This document shows, one piece after another, positions 35,532 through 47,267 of a stretch of DNA of 64,000 bases; position 1 is the stretch's first letter; each line of letters begins with the position of its first letter. The translations under genes were made by a program, and so were the position numbers. This DNA comes from Zygnema circumcarinatum (taxonomy: Eukaryota; Streptophyta; Zygnematophyceae; Zygnematales; Zygnemataceae), in the NCBI GenBank assembly GCA_037447605.1, contig CM074806.1, positions 3,097,348 through 3,161,347 of the forward strand, written 5' to 3'. The notes below the pieces were generated by a model. The model saw only the letters and a program-made list of their open reading frames with translations. It did not search any database and had not been told where the DNA came from.

Positions 35532-38500
35532 ATGCATTTGAGGCCGAGGAGCAGTGAAGCAGCTGATTCTCAAGAGCAGGCGAAGTTTTTAAAGGATACA
35601 AAAGCTTTTCTTCCTGGAACGAAACCGGAGGAGAAGCCGCGCGTGGTGGTGCTTGGAACAGGCTGGGCGGGAGCTCGCTTTATGAAGGACTTGAACACAA
35701 AGGTGAGAGCTATTGTTTCCTTTTCCTCCATTCATCGCGTCACTGCTTCTGTATGTACTTTGCAAGAAAAGTGAAAGCGCAGCTTGTTAAAGATATGAAA
35801 GTATGATTTAGCAAAACAAAATAAATATTAATAAATAACATTAATATTAATATTATTACATAGGTACTCTGTACATTTTCCTATTTTGTTCAATACTGTT
35901 TCTTTCGTAGTCACGAATTCAATAATTTAGGACTACTGTACATCGCCGTCTACACCGTATGTTCACCTGCTTTCTGGCCGACTGAGCGGTTGGACGTCCC
36001 CGTTGTATCACAAGTATGTATATAATAGTTAGGCGTTTGGTTTCACTTATGTGTTTGAACGGAAGACTAGTGTCGCTTGTAGTCGATTGATATTGTTGAT
36101 TGGCTTAAACATCAGGACAAGTTCTTGTTTTCCTATTTTACAGTAACCCTGTATAGAGAAGCCAATTGCAGCTAACTTTTCGTATCGAATTTTCTTTCAG
36201 TTTGGAGAGGTTTCCTCGTTCTAAGTGTCAGTGTTTGCCCTGAATATATGTAATGATGTCCCTGAATTTGTTGCCTAACATGCAGCTCATAACAATGTTA
36301 ACAATATGAAGCCCAGTGAGCTATACAGCGAGCCATGTCTATTTTCCATTGTTAATGGCTATGGGTATGGCAATAGTGACATGCATGGCAATAGTGACAT
36401 GCTGTCGTTGCTGCTGTCCAATATCCATTGAAGTGTGTGATCATTGCCAGCCCAATCCCCTCTCCCCCAACCTTACTGAACCAATCAATCAATCTGGTGT
36501 ATTGCTACTGTCAGATTCACGACATCGTGTGCATATCACCTCGCAACCACATGGTGTTCACGCCACTCCTCGCTTCCACATGTGTCGGAACGCTTGAATT
36601 TCGATCCGTTGCCGAACATGTGCGCAATATTCAGCCTGCTCTCTCGCATTCTCCTCAGAGCTACTTCTACCTGGCCAGGTGTACCGGCATAGACACAGAC
36701 AGGCACGAGGTAGGCCCCAAGAAACCATCATTCTCATATTCCCATCAGAGATTTTGGAGACTTTTAGACATGCTGAAGTAGTGAGTTCATCCACTTATTG
36801 GGATCCCTTTTTTGCAGATTACCTGCCAAGTGGACGACGGAATTCACTCTGACGATAATGGATATCCGTTCCGTGTAGCGTACGACAAGCTTGTGATTGC
36901 CTCTGGTGCAGAAGCTTCGACGTTCAACATTAGAGGAGTACGCGAGCATGCCATTTTTCTGCGTGAAGTGCAGGATGCTCAGGCTGTTCGCAGAAAACTG
37001 CTTACTAACCTAATGAAGTCGGAAATTCCAGGTGAGTTGCCGAGGTTTCTCTTCCTTCAACAGTCTTCTTGCAGTTCCTTGTTTTCTCTCATTTCTTACT
37101 CGAATGAGGCTCCTACGCACCGCAGGTCTTAGCCAGGAGGAAAAGCAAAGGCTGGTACATTGCGTGGTAGTAGGAGGAGGTCCAACAGGAGTTGAATTCA
37201 GTGGCGAGCTCAGCGACTTCATCCACCGTGACGTCCGCAACAAATATACGCATGTCAAAGATCTCGTGCACGTTACTCTAATCGAGGTATCCAGCATTCC
37301 TCCCCTTCCCGTGCCTCATAGGTACTAGCTACAAAATCCTCAGAAGGCCGTTCTTTTCCTTTCATATGCGCAGGCCAACGAGATTCTGTCCACTTTTGAC
37401 GTGAGACTGCGAGAATACGCTACTCGGCAGCTGCAAAGGGTGAGAAGAACCTTAAGCCAATGAATCCTAGGAATGGAGTGTCGCTCTCTTTCTCGTATCC
37501 ATTGAAGCGCAACTACTACGCCTTCGAGAAACTGAAGCAAAATATGCAGGTTTTGTTGGGTGCGCTCTTCTGGACGCAAAGGCAGGAGTGCGACTTGTGA
37601 ATGGCATGGTGAAGGAGGTGTTCCCCGACCACCTCCTTCTAACAGATGGCAGCGAGGTGAAATACGGAGTCCTTGTCTGGTCCACAGGAGTCGGCCCTTC
37701 CAACTTCATCAAGTCGCTCCCATTTGAGAAGTCTCCTGGAGGGAGGTGAGCGCCACTAAGGACAGCTCAGAAGGTTTTAGAAAGGGAATCGGCAAGCATT
37801 GCATCAGTGCTTTTCTTTCGTGAACAGTTTCTTTCTGCCTTTTTATGGTATGGTGTTGAATCGTTTAGAGGGAGGATGGGAATGCAGAGTGGGAGTGGAC
37901 GAATACTTGCGGGTGCCTGGTGTAGAGGATGTGTATGCGATTGGAGACTGTGCAGGCTACCTGGAAAGTACAGGGAAGTCGGTGCTTCCAGCTTTGGCAC
38001 AGGTAATGGAGCAGCAGCAGCGCCTCCCTTCTCTCCTCTCAGTTCTATGCTTGCACATCCCGAAGGACTTTTCTTCATTGCATGCTGACAGCTCCTTCTT
38101 TTGCAGCTTGACAAATGGTACTGGAATCTTTGCTCCCCAAGCTTTCTTATCGGACGTTTCACGGGGAATGTACTTCCCATGGCTCGGCAGGTTGCGGAGC
38201 GGCAGGGAAAGTACTTGGCGCGGGCCTTCAATGCTGTGGGGAGAGCGGGGGGCGGCAAGGCGGGCTTTGAAGGAAAGCTCCCGGGGGAGCCCTTTGCGTA
38301 CCGCCACCTGGGCAGCATGGCCACCGTCGGACGGTACAAGGCTCTCGTGGACCTTCGGCGGACCAAGGTGCGCTCAGACACCGGCCGTGGCAAGGGAGGG
38401 GGCAATTGAGCTATTTTGGGTCTGGGGGCGGGGAGGGAAGGCCGGAGGAGCTCAAATGTGAAATGAGATAAGTTGGGGGGGGGCGTGAGGAAGAAGGGGG

Positions 38501-38699
38501 GCGAGAGAGGGCTCAAGGGGAGGTCTTGTTTTGATGTGGTGTGCAGAACTCGCGTGGCATCTCCATCGCCGGGTTCATTAGTTGGATGATCTGGCGCTCG
38601 GCCTACCTGACGCGTGTCGTCAGTTGGCGGAATCGTTTTTATGTGGCTGTGAATTGGACGACAACTTTCTTCTTTGGTCGTGACATTTCAAGAATTTGA
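35532..38699 (+). CDS. Alternative (rotenone-insensitive, type II) NAD(P)H dehydrogenase, NDA-like
   Basis: Nine exons: 35532-35702, 36515-36709, 36818-37031, 37126-37286, 37374-37439, 37582-37745, 37888-38002, 38191-38367 and 38547-38699; 471 aa from ATG 35532. The enzyme passes electrons from NADH to ubiquinone without pumping protons, at the inner mitochondrial membrane. Visible are the FAD-binding [13 protein letters not shown], the family block [20 protein letters not shown], the second Rossmann motif [26 protein letters not shown] and [10 protein letters not shown]. The C-terminus [12 protein letters not shown]...FGRDISRI is that of plant NDA/NDB proteins and carries membrane contact. 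There is no EF-hand insertion, which favours NDA over NDB. The start is uncertain: a presequence may come from the open upstream stretch or an unseen exon. An acceptor at 37580-37581 was chosen because it alone keeps the frame. Confidence 0.93.
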
Positions 38700-38844
38700 C
38701 TTGTACATATGTGCGGGTAGCAGCAAGGCAGCTGAATGAGCTGGGAAAGGGTGGGTGTGAGAAGAGAGCGAACACAGAAAACGTCAGTCTCAGTTTTCCT
38801 TGTTTTCTATGTCACTGTCAAGTACTTTAGCGCCCAAATTGTAC

Positions 38845-38850
38845 AATAAA
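38845..38850 (+). terminator. Putative polyadenylation signal of the NADH dehydrogenase gene
   Basis: AATAAA 146 bp after the stop codon at 38699, just before the sequence turns GC-rich. A reasonable cleavage region, but untested. Confidence 0.5.
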
Positions 38851-40077
38851 GCGGGCGAGCCTCTTCGCTTCCCTGGCCAGTGAATGGCCGCATGAGACCT
38901 GCAACACATTGCCCATGTTGCGGCGGCCATGGGCGAAAGGTGGCCCGAAGGCAACTGACGCTCGCAGGCAGTTGGCCGCTGCGCTGTCGGCTGCCAACCG
39001 CCTCACATCGAAAATAACGGCCACAAACGTTCGTACACCACCGGACTCCAATGGTTGGGGGGCTCCGACGAGTCCGCGACGTGGCAACGTAGATTGGCCT
39101 GGCGGGGTTTGGACGGACCTCTGCCAGCTGGCGACCAACCGCTGCAGCAAAGCTCGAACGGCGTGCCGCGTGCGTGCGAGTAATATAGCGACAAAATTCC
39201 TGACACGTGCTCGCTAGAAAACGCGGTTATAAAAATCAGATCTCCGTACAATACCGGCAGAAAAAATTGACTGTCCCTACATGGATCTCGGCACCACCGC
39301 AACGGACGCTGTCTCCGTACAGCGGATTTCCCCATTTCCTTGGATTCCACAGCTGTAGCCCTCGTCCAATAAAATTACGACACGCAGGCAAGTGGTGCCC
39401 TATGCCTTCTACGCGCACATCTATTCTATGGAAGGCGCATTTCTGTTGCCGTACAGCGTCGCTTCCTCGGCATCTGGTCGAAGCTCCGAGTTGCAAACTG
39501 GGCCGGAAAGTTTCAAACTCGCTTCAACTTCAAATGTTCAACTTCAACAAACGGTACTATTCAAGTGCGAGATGACATCATCAAAGTTGAACCACGTCAG
39601 CATTTTTGTCGAATTTCTTCTACGAAGTTAGACGGGCCCTGAAGGCCGCGAGCAGCCGGCAGCCTTCAGGGTGGCCTAGAAGTCGCCGCCGCTTCCCATT
39701 GGCGGGCCCAAACCGCGCGGCGCGCCCCACCGTCAGATGCGATCGGACGGTCCCCGATCGCCCTCGCACGCCCTGCGCCTCGCTGGCGGGCTGACGCCCT
39801 GCGGCTGCTAGTGTGGCTATGGCCAATGAGGGGACGCCACGTGGAAAGCACATGTACGAATCACACGTGGCGCTACCATCGAGGAGGTCGTCTGCTGCGG
39901 CGGCCTGAGATACTCCCTGGAGACCGTCATAATGTACGAACTGTACGGATGGGAAGTAGAGACCTGCGTCTTTCATTGCCTCATGCCCCTGCGCCTCCCA
40001 TTGCTCTGCCTCCCTCCCTCCCTCCCTCCCTCCATCAATCTTCAACGCTCTCCTTGTCCCCTCTCTCCTGCTAAAGC
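38851..40077. other. Spacer, GC-rich promoter side of the Ca2+-ATPase gene
   Basis: No gene recognised. It contains scattered TCGTAC/GTACGG words, a CACGTGG near 39838, and a CCTC-repeat tract at 40010-40033 just before the proposed ATPase start. Open frames on both strands are short and composition-driven. Confidence 0.55.
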
Positions 40078-43000
40078 ATGCCGCCCTTGGATGAGGCGGG
40101 GGTGGGCAATAATATGAGGGGGCCGATTCAGCCTTATGTTGTCTTTGCACCGGTGCGTGAACCAGAACTGATCCTGAAGGAGTCAGAACTTCCAGAATAA
40201 GGTTCCTGTTAGAGATAAAGGAATCGCAAGGCTCAGTCATGATCTGCAAACTGTTGAAGGAGATGCCTTGCCGAAAATGCAGGCATGGAGACTGTGGGCA
40301 TCGAAAGGATCGTTTTTAGGATTTGCTTGTAAGATTCTAGCTCGACAATGCATGCAAGGATGTTGTGAGACATCTCAAAGAGTTTCGTTTGCTTTTCTTG
40401 CACAGGGAGGAGACATTGAACAGCAGTCCAATGTGGCCGCTGGTGCGTTCTTCCCTATTACACAAAGTCCTCTTTGAACCAAGCACGACACTTTTGTATC
40501 AAAGCTTGTTTATTCCTTTTTCCAATTGAGCTGGAGGGAAGAAAATCAACTTTTTGGTGCGTGAACTTCGATGCAGAAATTCTCATATCTGACTGGTTTT
40601 GCCCCTAGCAGAGTCTGGAACCGCATTCAAGCCCTTCTCTATATCAACACATGACCTTGCCAAGCTGAGTGAAGATGGCCATGAAACAGTTCTCCAAGTT
40701 CTTGGAGGAGTGAGTTTGCCGCTAAGCTCCCTCCCCNNNNNNNNNNNNNNNNNNNNNNNNNNNNNNNNNNNNNNNNNNNNNNNNNNNNNNNNNNNNNNNN
40801 NNNNNNNNNNNNNNNNNNNNNNNNNNNNNNNNNNNNNNNNNNNNNNNNNNNNNNNNNNNNNNNNNNNNNNNNNNNNNNNNNNNNNNNNNNNNNNNNNNNN
40901 NNNNNNNNNNNNNNNNNNNNNNNNNNNNNNNNNNNNNNNNNNNNNNNNNNNNNNNNNNNNNNNNNNNNNNNNNNNNNNNNNNNNNNNNNNNNNNNNNNNN
41001 NNNNNNNNNNNNNNNNNNNNNNNNNNNNNNNNNNNNNNNNNNNNNNNNNNNNNNNNNNNNNNNNNNNNNNNNNNNNNNNNNNNNNNNNNNNNNNNNNNNN
41101 NNNNNNNNNNNNNNNNNNNNNNNNNNNNNNNNNNNNNNNNNNNNNNNNNNNNNNNNNNNNNNNNNNNNNNNNNNNNNNNNNNNNNNNNNNNNNNNNNNNN
41201 NNNNNNNNNNNNNNNNNNNNNNNNNNNNNNNNNNNNNNNNNNNNNNNNNNNNNNNNNNNNNNNNNNNNNNNNNNNNNNNNNNNNNNNNNNNNNNNNNNNN
41301 NNNNNNNNNNNNNNNNNNNNNNNNNNNNNNNNNNNNNNNNNNNNNNNNNNNNNNNNNNNNNNNNNNNNNNNNNNNNNNNNNNNNNNNNNNNNNNNNNNNN
41401 NNNNNNNNNNNNNNNNNNNNNNNNNNNNNNNNNNNNNNNNNNNNNNNNNNNNNNNNNNNNNNNNNNNNNNNNNNNNNNNNNNNNNNNNNNNNNNNNNNNN
41501 NNNNNNNNNNNNNNNNNNNNNNNNNNNNNNNNNNNNNNNNNNNNNNNNNNNNNNNNNNNNNNNNNNNNNNNNNNNNNNNNNNNNNNNNNNNNNNNNNNNN
41601 NNNNNNNNNNNNNNNNNNNNNNNNNNNNNNNNNNNNNNNNNNNNNTTACTATTCAGCCGACCTTCTCGTTGCTGACATGAAAATCATCTGACTATATGTT
41701 GTCTGAACGCCTGCAGATCCTTCACGAGGCTGTTGCACAGAACAGCAGCGGGAGCGTATATCAGCCGAAGGTTGGTACTTCCGACCGCTATTTGCAAAAC
41801 TGCAACTGAAAAACGTTGCGATCGAATTTGTTTCGGTACATTAACGCGCAGTCTGATTCTGTATACGAGTTGTATATTAACGTTAGCATGCTCAATGACT
41901 TGTAGTGTGACGTTTTTTTTGTTTTTTTTTTTTCCTCCAATGACTGCTGGCGCATATCTTGCAGGGCGGGCGACACGAAGTGAGTGGCAGTCCGACCGAA
42001 AGAGCAATTCTGGATTGGGGTGTTAAGGTAGCCTTCTTATTCTCCCCTTTCTTCTCCCATGTTCCTCTCCCCCGAATTGATCAAAACTCAGCAACCCACA
42101 TGCTTCTGCCCCCTCCGAGTTCATTAACTCTTTTAATATTGTTGTTTCCTTTTTTTTTCCCAGACGGGCATGATGTTTGAGGAGGTTCGAGCGCTATCCA
42201 GCATTGTGGAGGTGGCCCCATTCAGCTCCGAAAAGAAGGTCATGGGGGTGCTTCTGAGAGGCGAGAATGGGGTCCATAGATGCCACTGGAAGGGAGCTGC
42301 AGAAGTTGTGCTCGAGAATTGCCAATACTGGCTCGATGCTGAAGGAAACTCCGTGCCAATTGCCCATAAGGTATGTTTGGGCAAGAAAAGCCATCATGTC
42401 AAAATGGTTTCTTTTACTGCTGGAGACAATGTAGAGAATTGATAATGAGATCGATTTAGTCTCGAACATGCGAAGATACGAATTGTCATCACTGCTCGTC
42501 ATTTTTACTACTTCTGTTTGATCTCACTCGGAGGTTGTTTGGGGGCACAGAAAGCAGAACTTTTGGGAGTTATTACCAACATGGCCCACCAGGCCCTCCG
42601 TACTATCTGCTTAGCCTATTGGGAACAGCCACCTGGCGTTGAATTGACCCAACAAAATGATCAGTTTGTTCTCCCTGAAACCGGTTTGACTCTTTTGGCG
42701 ATTGTGGGAATTAAGGTAACACACTGAAATCAGGAAATTCGAAAAGAAAAAAATATGCACAAGTTTAAATTCATGATGGGTTATTGGTGTTTTACCCCGT
42801 GTCCCTTTGCGCTCTTCTTGTATTTGTCCCAGTTTATTTCTTGCAAGGAGATCATTTCATAATGGCGTTGCTTGGGCTCAAAAACGAGAGTGTGTTCCTC
42901 AATACTGTGCATTTCCATATTTGATGTATGCAGGATCCATGCAGACCTGAAGTTCCGGAGTCTGTTCGCATCTGTCAAAACGCAGGAATTTTTGTAAGCT

Positions 43001-45931
43001 TTCCAAACTTCTTGACCTCTTTAAGGCCCATGATCTGCAGCGCCTCTGATCCATGCCTCGCCTGCGGAAGAACGTCAGTTCTGGCAGATTTCCATAGTAT
43101 TTTTTTCATTTTTTTGCATCCCCCACTTGCCTCCTTCTCCTCGTCTGGCGCTTCCCCTCTCCCTCTTACCTCAGCTTGCGCATTCCCTTGGCCTCTCCCT
43201 CCCTCTCCATCCACTCCCTCCCTCCCACTCCTACTCCCTCCTCTTGCTCCACTCCTTCCCCCTCCCCATCTTCCCCATTCTCCCCTTTCCCTTCCCCTCC
43301 GCAACTTCCCTCGTCTCCCCTCCCCTCCCCATCCCCTGCTTTCCCTTTCTTCCTCCCCCTCCCTATCCCCTTCCCCTTCGTCCCTCGCCCTCCCCACCTT
43401 CCTCCCCCTCCCCTTCACTTCCGCTTTCTCCCTCCCCTTTACCTCCCCTCCTCCAGATCTCCCTCATATCTCCCTTCGCCTTCCTCCCCCCTTCTCTCTA
43501 CACCTCCCCCTCTCCTTCCCCACTAATTTTTGTATACAGGATTCGCTATTACTTTCCCTTTCCTTCTCCCTCCAGTCCCTCTCCCTCCCCCTCCCCGTCC
43601 CCATCTTCCCCCTTCCCCCTCCACCTCCCCCACTCTCTTCCGCTCCCCCTTCTCCCTCCACCTCCCCCACTCCCTTCCGCTCCCCCTTCTCCCTCCACCT
43701 CCCCCTCTCTCTTCCGCTCCCCCTTCTCCCTCCACCTCCCCCACTCTCTTCCGCTCCCCCTTCTACCTCCACCTCCCCCACTCTCTTCCGCTCCCCCTTC
43801 TCCCTCCCCCTCCCCCTCCCCCTCCCCCTTCCCCTTCCCCTTCCCCTTCCCCTCCTCCTCCTCCTCTCTCCCTCCACGAGCTGACTCCATACGACGGGGC
43901 GCAGGTGCGCATGGTGACCGGCGACTCCCTGGAGACTGCCAAGGCCATCGCCCGCGAGTGCGGCATCCTGACCGCAGAGGGCACCGCCCTGGAGGGCGCG
44001 GCCCTGCGCGGCCTCTCCGCGGAGGCCCTCCGCGCCCTCCTCCCCCGCCTGCAGGTCGTGGCGAGGGCGGCCCCCGGGGACAAGCTGCGCCTCGTGCAGG
44101 CACTCAAGGAGGAGGGGGAGGTAGTGGCGGTCACAGGTGAGGGAGGGAGGGAGGGAGGGAGGCCGGGGACCCTCTCTCTCACTTCATGTGGGCGGGAGCA
44201 GGAGCCGACAGCTGTTTAGTCATGATGTAACCATGTATGACTTATAGGGAAAAGTGCTAACGTGGGTTCTCATGATTCGCAGGTGATGGCAGCAACGATG
44301 GGCCAGCGCTGCGTGAGGTTGGGCACTCTCTCTGCTCACTGCGGGATGGGGGGGAGGGGGGGGGGGAGGGGGATGGGGTCGCTTTGAAGTCAAACATGGC
44401 GTGCATGTGAGAAGGAAGGGTGGTTTTTTTTTTTCACTGGGTGATTCATGAGTTTTTGAAAAACTGATTATGTTCGTCTTTCGTGGAGTTTTGCAGGCGG
44501 ACATTGGTCTTGCCATGGGGATATGCGGCACGGAAGTCGCAAAGGAGAGCGCGGATATTGTGATTCTTGATGACAACTTTGCGTCCATTGTGAAGACAGT
44601 CAGCTGGGGCCGCAGCGTGTATAAAAACATTCAGCGGTTTTTGCAGTTTCAGATTACCACTACCGTGGTCGCAATAGGACTTAACTTCGTCGCCGCGCTC
44701 ATCACAGGGGACGCCCCCTTACGAGCTGTCCAGGTAATGAATCCTGTACTCTCGAAAAGAGTACAAATTTGTAATCTTCCTTTTGCCCGTGAACGAAAAA
44801 CTGAACGGTTGTCGCTTTTTTGTCCCCGTCACATTCGCCCAAACTAATTGATTTTACTTCTTCCCATTCGTTGCAGATGCTATGGGTTGATTTGATTCAA
44901 GATACTTTTGGAGCCCTCGCACTTGCGAGCGAGCCCCCGAGCAAAAATCTCATAAAACAGGCCCCTGTTGACCGGAAAGAATCTCTTGTTACCTTAGTGA
45001 TGTGGCGAAACATTCTCAGCCAGTCCCTCTACCAGCTGGTCATCATGTTGTGTTTGTGGTTCAAAGGCAAGGAATGGCTCGGCCTTCCCGGCGCTCCGGG
45101 AGTTCCGGAAGTTTCCACTTTATCAGGAGCAGAGTTAAATCCCGGAGATGGGGAGCTTGTCACCATAATTTTCAGCATCTTCGTGTTTTGCCAGGTGAGT
45201 GGGCATCAATATTAGAAGAACAATAGTTCAAATTTGTGTGGCCAAGCTTTACTGCATTCACGTAAGCGGAGAGCAGAGAATGATTCTTCAGCTTATTGCC
45301 AAAGGAGCTGGCGAGATAGAATTTGTTGTAGAGCGGAGTCAGGCAAATTTCTGCGGAGAGAAAGTAAAGATTCACTGGTAACAATGTGTGTGCAGGTCTT
45401 TAATGAGATCAACTCACGAAAGTTGGAGGAGTGGAACGTATTCGAAGGAATCTCAAAGAACCCTATCTTCCTTCTCATTCTATTCATTGAAGTTGTTTGC
45501 CAGGTGCAGTCCTATGCTTCTTTCAGAACGCTCGTCTAGTTTATTGATAACTTTAAAACGAATTGCTCATTGGCTTGGTTCCATTTCCATAAGCTGTTTT
45601 CAATTGCTCTTCCTCTTCAGTATTTTTTCTTTCTTTTCCCTTTCAGATTGAAGCAAGCGGGTGACTAAACTGGCGTGCTGACTCTCTGTTTTTTCTGGAG
45701 GCGATTGTGTTACAGTTGATAATTGTGGAGTTTTTAGGCGATTTTTTCGGAACCGTACATATATCTCCTGGTTACTGGCTTTTCTGCATCCTTATAGGGG
45801 CAGGGGGAATTCCCTTCGGGTTCCTTATGAAGCTTATACCGCTTCCCCCTTGGGGGACGAAGGCGCTTCCAAGCAGGATGAAGAAGGGAATTCTTGAACT
45901 CCAGGGAAAATTCCAGCGGATTGAACTATGA
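40078..45931 (+). CDS. Type IIB Ca2+-transporting P-type ATPase (ACA-like), interrupted by an assembly gap
   Basis: Visible exons: 40078-40152 and 40406-40442 (both tentative), 40609-40709, [gap], 41717-41770, 41965-42027, 42164-42370, 42551-42715, 42934-42993, 43905-44136, 44283-44317, 44497-44733, 44877-45194, 45396-45503 and 45716-45931. The pump expels cytosolic Ca2+ at plasma membrane or endomembranes. Seen are the nucleotide-domain blocks GSPTERAILDWGVK and HWKGAAEVVL (ATP-site KGA), then VRMVTGDSLETAKAIA, the hinge as TGDGSNDGPAL, and DIGLAMGICGTEVAKESADI. The later membrane helices include LWVDLIQDTFGALALA and VFNEINSRK. The last exon ends LPSRMKKGILELQGKFQRIEL. Missing in the gap are M1-M4, the actuator domain and the phosphorylated DKTGT. 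No RRRFR-type calmodulin-binding segment is visible at the proposed N-terminus. Confidence 0.9.
40737..41645. other. Assembly gap (909 N)
   Basis: The run of N sits between exons encoding the N-terminal domain and the segment after the phosphorylation site of the Ca2+-ATPase. About 315 residues (roughly 945 coding bases) plus introns are missing by comparison with plant ACA proteins. The true gap is therefore probably longer than 909 bp. Confidence 0.95.
42994..43904 (+). repeat. Polypyrimidine intron with CT-rich minisatellite
   Basis: This 911-bp intron of the Ca2+-ATPase gene is almost purely C/T on the plus strand from about 43120 to 43880. From about 43610 to 43800 it is an imperfect tandem array of about 37-bp units containing CTCTTCCGCTCCCCCTTCTC. 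Apparent Pro/Ser-rich or Glu/Arg-rich frames through it are artefacts. Confidence 0.85.
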
Positions 45932-46234
45932 GCACTGTCCTTGGATTCAACCATTGAACTCTGGCGCTGAAATTTGGAAAGGCAGGCAAGTGTAGTCCTT
46001 AGAATCATGAAATAGAGTTAACAACTCGAATTGAACTTTTTTTTGTGTCATAGAGTGCACCATGTACAGAGATGGCAGATCATGTATGGAAAGGCTTGAG
46101 GTTCGTTCTAGGTCTTCAGATGTATATTTATCAGCTGGAGTATGCAGGAAAGCCAAGGTTAAATGTCCTTTGATTTCATAGTGCGGAGGATTGATTTTTA
46201 TTCTTAGGTAGGCCTGCTGCAGACTTCGTTAGGA

Positions 46235-46441
46235 TCACAGCTTCAGCAAATTAGATGTTGCATTTTCGGCGGGCACACCGAATCGTACCGTGATTAGAAT
46301 AGCTGAGGAAATTATGAGGAAGGCATTCAGAGCTCCAACTAGGCTCATTAGATAAAGAAGCCATGCAAAAAGCCGCAGTTTCCTGCTTGGCACTGATTTA
46401 TGTTCCTGAATAATGGGATACAAGACGGGCGTCTGCTCCAA
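46235..46441 (-). CDS. Possible small hydrophobic peptide or terminal exon, unknown
   Basis: An open minus-strand frame of about 68 codons ends at 46235. It reads RKLRLFAWLLYLMSLVGALN then AFLIISSAILITVRFGVPAE, a long membrane-type stretch with normal codon variety and no repeat composition. No ATG stands at its beginning; the first internal ATG lies within the hydrophobic part. It could be the last exon of an unrecognised gene or a chance frame. I recognise no family. Confidence 0.22.
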   Translation of the reverse strand: MEQTPVLYPIIQEHKSVPSRKLRLFAWLLYLMSLVGALNAFLIISSAILITVRFGVPAENATSNLLKL

Positions 46442-46679
46442 GCGAAAGTGGGCAGTTTGTGCAAACTTGTCACTTTCTTGTCCTGTTGATCAATCTACTT
46501 CCCTTTTCTTGACCATGCAGTTGCAAAGGTTTATATATCTGTCACTGCAAGCATCGTCATTTCCAGTCCTGTGCCCTGCAAGTCTGTCATCGGCGTCCGC
46601 GTCTTCGGGATCGTGAATTATACATAACGGCAGAGACAGGCCGGATCGTTGGAAACCATTTGCTTGTCAAACGGGTCGG

Positions 46680-47045
46680 ATAACCAACGCGCTGCAACAA
46701 TTTAGTTGCCAATTGTTTGAAAATTGGAACCATTGGCAGTACAGTAATTGGCAGCCCTGGCGAACCAAAGAAAGGACAAAGACGACAGCCGGGTTTGATC
46801 TCAAGCAACCAAACGTGCTATGTCGGCCGACCTAACCAACTTCTCCTATCAACCTTACTACTAGAATAACATTACTTCATGATCGTATGCCAATTCTTTG
46901 CCAACCATTAGCAATCCGAATCATTGGGCAGTGGTTCGCAGCTATTGGCAGCCAATGGTTGCAACCATTGCCAATGGTGTCCCCTGACCAACGGTGGGAA
47001 GCATTGGTTGCCATTGGCTGTAAACTATTCCAACGGTTGAACCAT
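46680..47045. repeat. Palindromic AACCATTG/CAATGGTT repeat array, copy 3
   Basis: Variants of GCAACCATTGCCAATGG and complements recur, as in the arrays at 17838 and 21738. It sits in the spacer between two convergent genes. Confidence 0.6.
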
Positions 47046-47267
47046 CAGGGTTGGACCTCTGCAGTAATTGCTATGTTCCTGTGAAACAAAGTTTCCTGCA
47101 TCGTGCACCTGGAAAAAACATTTTTACAAGAAATGACAACTGGTAAAGAAAGCGTCTATTTCACATGCTATGCTGTGCCCATGGTCCTACTGCTCAAGTC
47201 ACCTCACCGCCAACTGTACAGCGACTCCGGGAGGTTCTCCAAAGATAAGAAGGAGAGCATTTGTGCC

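Larger units (their letters stand above)
45932..47267. other. Spacer between Ca2+-ATPase and CNGC genes
   Basis: Convergent 3' regions. It contains one possible membrane-peptide frame on the minus strand (46441-46235) and a palindromic CCATTGG array at 46680-47045. Nothing else is supported. Confidence 0.55.

Noticed and set aside
42928-44182. Pro/Ser-rich plus-strand and Glu/Arg/Gly-rich minus-strand frames
   Set aside because: They are translations of the polypyrimidine intron, and part of the longest one simply overlaps the conserved pump exon in another frame.
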